From: Notolepis coatsorum
Taxonomy: Eukaryota > Chordata > Actinopteri > Aulopiformes > Paralepididae
Length of the DNA: 64,000 nucleotides
NCBI GenBank assembly: GCA_963971535.1
Contig: OZ020591.1
Location: 12,020,891 to 12,084,890, forward strand
Direction of reading: 5' to 3'
The position numbers and the translations under genes were made by a program. Below, one piece after another: positions 34,782 to 43,548 of this stretch; within the stretch, counting starts at the first letter, position 1; the number at the start of each line of letters is the position of its first letter. The notes beneath the pieces were generated by a model that made no database searches, had not been told where the DNA came from, and saw only the letters and a list, made by a program, of their open reading frames with translations.

Positions 34782-35830
34782 TTAACCTCTTCCACCCGTG
34801 CGGTCCATCGGTGGACCGCAAATGACATCACATCATAAATCAATCTCTCCAGACTGTTTGACAAAAGTATCGTTTTATTTTTCAAACGTATTTAAGTATA
34901 AACATCATAACCATGTCACAACAGCATTTATAATGCATATTATCATCAATACGTTAGTTTACCAATAGGTTAAAGTGTTATTAGATAGATTTTCCTTTTC
35001 GTTTTGGTGTTATTTAGTTCACGAAAGTCGCCATTTTGGAAAATTTGAACGTCGGGAATTGTAGTTTTTTGTGGCCATTTGTTGTTGGAACTTTTCCAAA
35101 CGACACTTCCCAAGGGCCTCCATGGGGTTTCAAGCACATTACTTCTGTATGCATTTTTTTTATATCTCTTATTATTCGTGATAATAAACCACACAACTTA
35201 ACGTTATTGACATATATTAAAGCGCAGTTAGTTTCTCTTCCCTATTTTTTGCATGTAGCAACAATTAGATTTGAAATTAGTTTCAAAATGGTGCCACCCT
35301 GATAAAAGTAAAAAAGCTACTGTACATACAGTAGATTTCATTATCTGTTCTTATGCACGCCTGGTGATACTAAATCCAAATTGAACTCGGGCATTTGAAA
35401 GATAATATATGTATATATATAAATGTGCAAATTGGCTATAATAAGGTAATTTATAAGCCTGCTATTCTATATTCTATAATAATATTTAAAATTGCATTGG
35501 TCCGGATGGTAGAATTCAGTACTGTATCTACAGAACCTTCTGTTTAATCATCTTCCCTTTATTCATTTCCTTAGATTTTTTGTACCCTTGATCTCAAGAA
35601 GGTACTGCACGAGATCAGTGGCAGTTCTTCATGTCTGGTAATTTTTAGCATGGTGTTATTCACTGTCAAAGATGCAAAGAAAAATCATAATTCATATTCT
35701 CCTTTGTTTCATCACAATTTAAGCAAGCCTAGTAATACACACAATATTTCTGACACTGGGAATACATTCACTGAGGTTCATAGATGTCCCTAGATACCAA
35801 GAATATGCAAATGGCCTTGTAGAAGTGGAG
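34782..35830 (-). mobile_element. TTAA-anchored DNA element, copy B (inverted relative to copy A)
   Basis: TTAA at 34782 is followed by a terminus with a 9-bp inverted repeat (GCGGTCCAT...GGACCGC). 34990-35810 is the diverged reverse complement of about 3790-4500, for example CTGTTTAATCATCTTCCCTT and AAGATGCAAAGAAAAATCAT. The two copies differ in their ends. No transposase. Confidence 0.62.
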
Positions 35831-35859
35831 CAATATTCCAGGTATGTATTTTAGGCGGA

Positions 35860-36312
35860 TTTTCAGAAAATAGGGCTCCGGGCTTAAGAGATAAGTTGAA
35901 TCAACTTAATAGGAGTCAAGTCAAGTCAAGAGTTTTATTTGTCACGGCATACAAGTATACAATGAAATGCGGGTGGTCTTGCCCGCAACGATGTGCAATA
36001 CAGTGGTACAACATATAATAGAATCCAATAAAACAACATTGTGCAATAAACAGGTAACATAGTGGGGCATCTCGGTATTTGTACATAGAGTTACTGTATG
36101 TCAACTTGATATTTCAGTTTCGCTCCCTCCTATTTAGTCAACATTATAATTGATTACAATGGCAACAAAAGCCTTTTCAGAAAATAGGGCTCCGGGCTTA
36201 AGAGGTAAGTTGAATCAACTTAATAGGAGTTACTGTATGTCAACTTGATATTTCAGATTCGCTCCCTCCTATTTAGTCAACATTATAATTGATTACAATG
36301 GCAACCAAAGCC
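35860..36312. repeat. Roughly 139-bp tandem duplication, one unit carrying an insertion
   Basis: The unit from TTTTCAGAAAATAGGGCTCC to ACAATGGCAACAAAAGCC occurs at 35860-36173 (with an insert at 35916-36090) and uninterrupted at 36174-36312, with only a few substitutions. Confidence 0.9.
35916..36090 (-). mobile_element. LINE 3'-end insertion, CTTGA-type tail
   Basis: On the minus strand it ends in AAATAAAACTCTTGACTTGA. The body block GAAATGCGGGTGGTCTTGCC (plus strand) is shared with 39730-39755. The neighbouring duplicate unit shows the empty site, which sets the boundaries. Confidence 0.8.
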
Positions 36313-36389
36313 AAAGAAATGTGGGGTGTGTTTATAATTGACTTTACGGACACAGTGTATAAATATGCATATTTTTGTATTTTTGTATG

Positions 36390-36528
36390 TTTGATTTTAT
36401 AAAACAGGGGAAGTTCTTCATAAGCCTCTAGGCTTCTAACTTCTCCTTCACAATCGTTATAACTTATTATGTATTGTTTTTACTTCTGTTTAACTGTGTT
36501 AATAAACAAACAAACAAACAAACAAACA
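36390..36528 (+). mobile_element. LINE 3' UTR with AAAC tail
   Basis: GGGGAAGTTCTTCATAAGCC...CTAGGCTTCTAACTTC and then GTTAATAAACAAACAAAC is a typical fish LINE 3' end. No coding remains. Confidence 0.6.
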
Positions 36529-36555
36529 AGTGTAAGTGGAGGAGACACCCTGTGA

Positions 36556-36650
36556 TTAACCCTTTCACTGCCGCACTACCAAACGGTTAACACGTTCACT
36601 GCGACAATACACAGAAGGTTAACCCTTTCACTGTCACACAACATCATGTT
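36556..36650. repeat. Short run of TTAACCCTTTCACTG-type units
   Basis: TTAA at 36556, 36587 and 36619 are each followed by C(C/A)C(T/G)TTCACTG(C/T), at 31-32-bp spacing. This is a short counterpart of the large array at 40999. Confidence 0.8.
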
Positions 36651-37208
36651 AAATGGTTGAATAATGACAGAGTGGGGATGTCTTTGATGTGGCCTGGAAG
36701 TGAGTTCCACAGAGAGGTGACTGGAAAAACCCGGTCACCCCAGGTTTGGTGCTTGGTCTTGGGGGATCTGTAGGAGGCGTCGGGAGGGGGCATGCTGGTG
36801 GACTGGTGGAGGGATAGGGGGCGCCAGGTGGTTGAGAGCCATGTATGTGGTGATGAGTAGGATTCTGAGGTTAATTCTGCACTTGACCGGGAACAGGTTA
36901 GGACGTCAGAGATGTGATCTCTTGAGCGGCTATTGGTGAGTTCTGTACACACTGTTTATTGAGGACTTCTTAGTGGTACCATAGAGGATGCTGTTGCAGT
37001 AGTACTGTAGCCTAGAATAGATGTTAGGAACACATGGATGAGTAAGTGACAGTGAGGGTCGAAGGCGGGCAATATTACGTAGGTGGAAGAAGGCTGTTTT
37101 TTCAAAATCAGGTTGACATGGGGGCAGGAATGAGAGGGTGGGGTCGAGGATGACTCCAAGGTTACAGCCTTGGGTGGAGGAGGGGGTAACTATGGAGCCA
37201 TCGATGCT
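36651..37208 (-). pseudogene. L2-like LINE ORF2 C-terminus, frameshifted
   Basis: Minus-strand pieces read GYSTTATASSMVPL, ILKKQPSSTYVILPA, DHISDVLTCSRSSAELTS and GDRVFPVTSLWNSLPGHIKD then IPTLSLFNHL. The order and the LWNSLP/FxxHL ending match the C-terminus of L2-like ORF2. Frames are broken in at least one place. Confidence 0.65.
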
Positions 37209-37700
37209 GAGGGAAAGGTCCTAGGTCAAGGTCAAGGTCAAGGTCAACTTTATTTATATAGCACATTTAAAACCAACTGAAGTTGGGGCAGCTACTGCAT
37301 AGCTCGGTCACCTTTTGTCTTCAGCCTGGACCTTGGGACGTCTCAAAGTAATGTGTTTGATGACCTCAGTGCTCTAGCTGGGGGCCAACATGGAGGAGTT
37401 CAGCTAGGTACTGAGGGGCCAGACCATTTAGTGCCTTTTAAACACAAACATCGCAATTTTAAAATCAATCCTGAAGCGAACAGGGAGCCAGTGCAGCGGG
37501 TGAGTGAGTATGCACCATTGATTAAGATTTCTAATTGATTGCAGTTGAGTTTCAGAAGGTTTCTTTGCGCCCATGTGTGGATGTCAGTGAGGCGGGCATG
37601 TGAGGGTGGAGTGGGTGGCAGCAGTGATGGTTTTGAAGGAGAGGTAAAGCTGGGTGTCATCTGCACAACAATGATAACGGATCCCATAGCGGCGGAGGAT
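37209..37700 (-). pseudogene. LINE RT fragment with GGTCAA tail
   Basis: Read on the minus strand: RYHCCADDTQLYLS (the catalytic YADD box altered to CADD), HTWAQRNLLKLNCNQLEIL, then LHWLPVRFRIDFKI in another frame, and a 3' end GTGCTATATAAATAAAGTTG followed by ACCTTG repeats (37214-37240 on the plus strand as AAGGTC). The segment between the RT palm and the LHWLPV block is deleted. Confidence 0.7.
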
Positions 37701-38220
37701 CTGATGCCATCTGAAGTGGCACCAACACCATTATCAAGTTCGCAGATGATACATCATGAGACAACGAGTCCCTCAACACCATGAGAACCAAGAAGCTCAT
37801 GGTAACTTCAGGAAGACCAGAGCCGCGTGCACGTCCATATCAACGGGTCTCCAGCTTCAAACTCCTGGGAGTCCACATTGCTGAGGACCTCTCTTGGACC
37901 CTCAACGCCTCATCATTCACTGGGCAAGAAGGCTCACCGGTGCCTGTTCTTCCTGACGAGACTGAGGAAAGCCCACCTGTTTCCTCAGATTCTGGTGACC
38001 TTTTACCGGTGTGCCATAGAAAGCATGCTCTGAGGAAGGCACGCAGCATTGTCCAGGACACCTCTTATCCTAATCATACACTGTTTTCCCTCCCTAAAAA
38101 CCTAGCAATAGGAAAAGCACCACAGGCGATGTGGAGGAGAGAAACCTTAGACGAGCCGTTCAAAGGAGGATCCCCCAACATGGATGATCGATGGGTGGAG
38201 AATAAAACAGGCGAATAGTT
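37701..38220 (+). pseudogene. CR1/Rex-like LINE RT to C-terminus fragment
   Basis: The plus strand reads TIIKFADDTS, TKKLMVTSGRPEP, RVSSFKLLGVHIAEDLSWTL, then HRCLFFLTRLRKAHLFPQIL and FYRCAIESML in another frame. This is the post-FADD part of the CR1/Rex-like ORF2, with deletions and one frameshift. Confidence 0.7.
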
Positions 38221-38233
38221 GGTATGTATATAC

Positions 38234-38752
38234 TAGGGCTGTCCCCGACTAAGGATTTGGATGGTCGACTATGATTGGCCAAAATTTGCTGTTAGTCGAA
38301 TATTGGTCGACAAAAAAAATAAAAAATAAAAAAAAGTATAATCTTTTGAATTTAAAAAAATAAAAAAATAATCACATTTGGGCTGTGGGGGGTGCTTAAT
38401 GTCTGAAGGAGTCGACTGAAGGCTTCTTGTCCTCTGCAAACGCATGCAATTGGTCCACTGATGGATACATCTTGATATTTGTCTAGTCTAGTGTGTTCAT
38501 TAGATGGGTGAAATCCTCTTTCAGTGCCTCTGTGCCTGTTTTCGTAGGCAGTTAGCCTCTGGTATGCGTGCCATTAGCGTTAGCCACGCTTCTAGGCCTC
38601 TTTTCTTTTGGAAAGAATGATAAAAAAAATAATATATATATATATATATAATTTTTTTTATTTATTTTATAATTTTTTTGACTAAGGTTGGCAGTCGACT
38701 ACGGCTCCTTCGACCGATTAGTCGACTAATCGACTAATAGGGGTCAGCCCTA
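38234..38752. mobile_element. hAT-type MITE (GTCGACTA family), copy 2, with 8-bp TSD
   Basis: Begins TAGGGCTGTCCCCGACTAAG and ends GGGTCAGCCCTA. The flanks GTATATAC (38226-38233) and TTATATAC (38753-38760) differ at one base. Homologous to 23957-24397. No ORF. Confidence 0.85.
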
Positions 38753-39059
38753 TTATATACATACTGTATACGTCTAATAAAACACATATATGTACATGCA
38801 ATAGCAACTGAGGTACATAATTTTTGGAAAAATGTAAATAGAATAGAGCTAAGAACAACAACAACAACAAAAAAGCATAGGGAAATGAGCGCTGGTATGC
38901 AAATAAGATAAAGGCTAAATGTCAAGGAGCTTAAAATATCAGAGTCATATTCCATTTGGATGAATGTATTCTGCTCGGATCCATTGAAGTATGGGGGCGA
39001 CGTGGAGAAGATCGCATTTATCGCATAGAGAAGATTGCATCAATTACCATTTACCATTT
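38753..39059. other. Unassigned sequence
   Basis: No gene or nameable repeat. Confidence 0.4.
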
Positions 39060-39373
39060 ATATGTATATCTGTACATATCCCTACCTACTCTTACTAGTT
39101 ACGCTGTTGGCTGGTATGACTTACTACCATAGTGTCTCTTTATACCTGCTATATCACTGTACATATTAATACTACAACTATGTACATACATCTGATTAGC
39201 ACTATTACATAGTAGTACTACTTTTTTTAATTTTACACCCAGTTTAATCACCTGTACATTGTATATTACTATTGCATTTTACTGTTACATTTGCACTCTG
39301 GTTGGATGCCAAACTTATTTTCATTGTACTGTACTTGTGCTATAGACAATACATTCTAATCTAATCTAATCTA
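39060..39373 (+). mobile_element. LINE 3' UTR with TAATC tail
   Basis: The T/A-rich UTR with TTTGCACTCTGGTTGGATGC and ATTTTCATTGTACTGTACTT ends in four TAATC units. This form is common at fish CR1/Rex-like 3' ends. Confidence 0.6.
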
Positions 39374-39667
39374 ATGTAGAGAATGAACAGGAGGGGACCA
39401 AGCATTGCCCCCTGGGGGACACCGTGGGTGACACACAGTGGTGTGCATATTATGGCTTTTGTATCACGGATACAGTATGTTAAAAGTTAGTCCATAAAAT
39501 GCAAGATTCCTATACAGAAACAGAACCAGCTTTCCTTTGATTAGTAGGAAGAGAGATTTCAAAGCAGTTTTCTTATCAGTCTTGGACTATGGTGATGTAA
39601 CTAGTAGGATGCGGCTGCCTCGGCCCTTATAGCCATGGACTCTGTCTGTCACTCTGCCCTCAGATGA

Positions 39668-40998
39668 ATCAAGAATCAAGAATCAAGAGGTTTATTTGTC
39701 ACATACACACCAGGGCTTAGGCTACAGTGAAATGCGGGTGGTCATGCCCGCATTGATTGTGCAAAATACAATAATAAAAATAGGCATTGAAAAAAATAAA
39801 CATAGAAAAAATGTAATAGGTAAGACACAAGATATGCATGGTAAAAAAAAAGACATGCTAAGTTCCTGAGAAACTGGTTCCTATATACACTACTATACAA
39901 TATACAATTTAAAATGTTTAACTCTTAATGTATCTAAACTATACTATTAGTACCTCCTTCCTTTAAAGTGACTTTCTGACATTTTGTTTAAGTGATTGTT
40001 TTAGTGTTTGCCGCATGAGTGTTGTGTGTGTGTGTGTGTAAGTGGAGAGTTCAGTGTTCAGTGTTCTGATGGCCTGGGGGAAGAAGCTGAGCCGGAGTCT
40101 CTCTGTTCTCGCAGCGTGTGACCGTAGGCGCTTGCCTGACCGCAAGCGCCTTAAACAGGATGTTGTTGGGGTGATGGGGGTCTTTCATAATTCTGCAGGC
40201 TCTGGATTTGCACCCCCTGTTATATAAGTCATGCAGGGGTGGTAGTGCAATACACGTACGCTCAGCTGAGTGCACCACTCTCTGGAGTGCCTTCCTGTAC
40301 TGTGCCGTGCTGTTTCCATACCAGGCAGTGATGTTTCCAGTCAGAATGCTCTCTACAGCCCCGGAATAGAAGGAGTGGAGTATCTTCCCCGATACTCTGA
40401 ACTTCCTTAGCTGCCTCAGGTGATAGAGGCGCTGTTTCGCTTTTTTCACCACAGAATCTATGTGTGTAGACCCTGTCAGGTCCTCTGTGATGTGGACTCC
40501 CAGGTACTTGAAACTGCTCACCCTGTCCACGGTAGCCCCGTTTATCCTCAGTGGTGTGTGTGTGTCCTACTGTATTCTCCTAAAATCCACGATCAGCTCT
40601 TTGGTTTTACCAATGTTCAGGAGCAGGCTGTTGTCCTGGCACCAGCGTTCCAGTACCTCAACCTCCTCCCGGTAGGCCTTCTCGTCGTTGTTAGAGATCA
40701 GCCCCACCACCACTGTGTCGTCCGCAAATTCACTATGGAGTTGGAGCTGAACCTGGCCACACAGTCATGTGTGTAGAGTGAATACAGCAGGGGGCTCAGA
40801 ACACAGCCCTGGGGGGACCCGATACTCAGGGTGATGGTGTTGGAGGTCTGACCCCCCACCCTGACCGCCTGGGGCCTGTCACTTAGAAAGTCCAGGATCC
40901 AGGCGCTCAGAGCGGAGCTCAGACCCAGATCGATCAGCTTGTCAACCAATCTGGTGGGGACTATGGTGTTGAAAGCTGAACTATAGTCAATGAACAGC
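39668..40998 (-). pseudogene. CR1/Rex-like LINE, 5'-truncated, frameshifted
   Basis: Minus strand: [40 protein letters not shown], then [12 protein letters not shown] (catalytic FADD in a shifted frame near 40715), KTKELIVDFRR, RVSSFKYLGVHITEDL, ESILTGNITAWYGN and KALQRVVHSAERT, then a 3' UTR. The end near 39668 carries TTGATTC repeats. At least one frameshift (around 40710) and one stop (near 40568) inactivate it. The 5' end stops at 40998, where the TTAA satellite begins. The endonuclease and the N-terminal RT are missing. Confidence 0.82.
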
Positions 40999-41950
40999 AC
41001 AAAGGGTTAACGCTTTCACTACCACACTACAAAGGGTTAACGCTTTCACTACCACACTACAAAGGGTTAACCCCTTTCACTAACACACTACAAAGGGTTA
41101 ACACTTTCACTACCACACTACAAAGGGTTAACCCCTTTCACTAACACACTACAAAGGGTTAACCCCTTTCACTAACACACTACAAAGGGTTAACCCCTTT
41201 CACTAACACACTACAAAGGGTTAACACTTTCACTACCACACTACAAAGGGTTAACCCCTTTCACTACCACACTACAAAGGGTTAACACTTTCACTAACAC
41301 ACTACAAAGGGTTAACACTTTCACTAACACACTACAAAGGGTTAACCCCTTTCACTACCACACTACAAAGGGTTAACCCTTTCACTACCACACTACAAAG
41401 GGTTAACACTTTCACTACCACACTACAAAGGGTTAACACTTTCACTACCACACTACAAAGGGTTAACACTTTCACTACCACACTACAGACGGTTAACCTT
41501 TCACTACCACACTACAAAGGGTTAACACTTTCACTACCACACTACAGAAGGTTAACCTTTCACTACCACACTACAGAAGTTTAACCTTTCACTACCACAC
41601 TAGAAAGGGTTAACACTTTCACTACCACACTACAGACGGTTAACCTTTCACTACCACACTACAGAAGGGTTAATGCTTTCACTACCACACTACAAAGGGT
41701 TAACACTTTCACTACCACACTACAAAGGGTTAACACTTTCACTACCACACTACAGAAGGGTTAACACTTTCACTACCACACTACAGAAGGGTTAACACTT
41801 TCACTACCACACTACAGAAGGGTTAACACTTTCACTACCACACTATGAATGGTTAACCCTTTCACTACCACACTACAGAAGGGTTAACACTTTCACTACC
41901 ACACTACAGAAGGGTTAACACTTTCACTACCACACTATGAATGGTTAACC
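40999..41950 (+). repeat. TTAA-bearing 30-bp satellite, about 32 units
   Basis: Each unit is GGGTTAACACTTTCACTACC followed by ACACTACA(A/G)A. Variants are TTAACCC(C)TTTCAC, TAACACAC for TACCACAC, and CAGAAGG or CAGACGG ends. Unit length varies between 29 and 31 bp. The unit resembles the end of the local TTAA MITEs (TTAACCCTTTCACTGCCACAC type), so it was probably born from one such terminus. The array abuts the LINE fragment on its left and is interrupted on its right by the L2 at 41951. Confidence 0.92.
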
Positions 41951-42252
41951 CTTCATAGTTTCAACTCCTCCTCCTGCATTCCTGTGTGTTAGTTGGTTGG
42001 ATCCACTACACTCCGGTTACGTACTACTGAACGGACGTGTTTTTGCGGACCTCCCAAACTTTCAAACTTTATACTGTTTTCTTTCTTTTTACCATCATTT
42101 AACCAGTGATCTTAACTGATCACTGTGACTTTTGCTCTTATCGTTTATACTGTTGGATTTATTGGTTTTATGTGACTTCTTACTGGACGTGACCTAAAGC
42201 TATCGGCGCTTGTTGTTGCCATAGCTACAGCTAACACGCTACAGTACTCACA

Positions 42253-43485
42253 GTGCTGAGCTCCCCCGAGGAAATGGCTCCAACATCAGATGTCGCAGAG
42301 ATGCGAACGGAACTGAAGAACATCGAGATACTAGTAGTGGATCTTCTCAAGCGTCAAACGGAGCTAATGTCCAAGCTGGCTAGCATGGAACAAGCGGACG
42401 CAGGCTACACCAGCAGTCCCTCCTGGGCGACAGTGGTGAGGGGCCGACGGAAGCTCTCCCTTCCTCTCTATGATCCCGTTGATTCACCTCAACTATCAAA
42501 CCGATTCAATCCTCTTTATAGTGATTCCAGCATCCTTGGCTCTCCTTCGTTTCCGTCTCCTGCTGCTAGTAGTGTAGCTTTGCTCAAAGACTATCCGAGG
42601 ATAGCTACTAGCCTAGCTACTAGCCAGGCTCCAAGCGAAGCTACCAGGACGACGGCCCTCTCCAGCTCACAACTCAACCATGGAAGTATATCTGCGCCCC
42701 GGAGCAGAAAGCGCTCTGCCCTGTTTGCTCTCGCATCGCCAAGCTCCCCAGACTCACGCGATGGGTCCGACTCCCCAAAGTTTAAACGCCCTCGTCTGCG
42801 GTGCTCTGCAGCACATACCAGGATGATCATTCAAACGGCGAGTGTCATCGATGGAAATGCCGCTGTGAATGAGCCCCTCCTCACGGCGCTGCTGCCCGAC
42901 CAACCGTCTAACTCCGCCAGCAATACAGACGCTACTCCTTCGGCTTTTCACCATAGAAACCTGGCCATCTACGACGGGGAATGCATCCAGGAACAGCCAG
43001 AGATCCTACTCATCGGAGATTCCATCACCAGGTTTTTGCAAATACCACACGGCATTACGTATTGTTTTTCCGGTTTAAAAGTTACTGACTTACTGGAGTG
43101 TACTCCCGAAATCATCGAGAGATATCCGTCCGCCCACACCGTTATTATTCATATCGGAGCAAATGACGTAATGGCTAGACAATCCGTTAAACTCCAATCT
43201 GACTTTGAATCACTAATACTCACTATTGAAAGCCTGGGTAAAATATGCATTGTGTCTGGCCCCATTCCATCCATAGGTCGTGGATCTGAGCGATTTAGCC
43301 GTCTGTTCTGGTTGCACAAATGGCTACAGACCCACTGTACTACTATAGGACTTTGCTATATAAATAACTTTGATCTGCTCTGGTCCAGGAAAGACCATTA
43401 CAGACCCGATGGCATCCATCCAAACATATCAGGGGTAAATGTGCTAATACATAACGTCATACAAAGTATAGCATCACTGGCCTGA
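42253..43485 (+). CDS. L2 ORF1: coiled coil plus SGNH esterase, 410 aa
   Basis: Residues about 12-48 form a heptad-like helix (ELKNIEILVVDLLKRQ). Residues 50-240 are Ser/Pro-rich with basic patches (SRKRSALF, KFKRPRLRC) that could bind RNA or act as nuclear signals. The C-terminal domain is an SGNH/GDSL hydrolase: block I LLIGDSITR with G255-D256-S257, block III IHIGANDV with N304, and block V DGIHPN with D386 and H389. The catalytic Ser, Asn, Asp and His are all present. ORF1 esterases of this kind are known in CR1- and L2-clade LINEs, with a proposed role in nucleic-acid or membrane association. The first ATG of the frame was taken; a second, MAPTSD, lies eight codons on. The stop is TGA at 43483, followed by CAA, and the frame stays open beyond it into ORF2. 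Confidence 0.9.
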   Translation: MLSSPEEMAPTSDVAEMRTELKNIEILVVDLLKRQTELMSKLASMEQADAGYTSSPSWATVVRGRRKLSLPLYDPVDSPQLSNRFNPLYSDSSILGSPSFPSPAASSVALLKDYPRIATSLATSQAPSEATRTTALSSSQLNHGSISAPRSRKRSALFALASPSSPDSRDGSDSPKFKRPRLRCSAAHTRMIIQTASVIDGNAAVNEPLLTALLPDQPSNSASNTDATPSAFHHRNLAIYDGECIQEQPEILLIGDSITRFLQIPHGITYCFSGLKVTDLLECTPEIIERYPSAHTVIIHIGANDVMARQSVKLQSDFESLILTIESLGKICIVSGPIPSIGRGSERFSRLFWLHKWLQTHCTTIGLCYINNFDLLWSRKDHYRPDGIHPNISGVNVLIHNVIQSIASLA

Positions 43486-43548
43486 CAACCAACCATATCT
43501 AGCTCTGTAGACTATATACAGAAGCAGCCTAAACTACAAAAAAACACG

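Noticed and set aside
40999..41950. Regular 30-bp repeats resembling a CRISPR array
   Set aside because: Units are contiguous with no unique spacers, no cas genes are present and the context is clearly eukaryotic; it is a tandem satellite.
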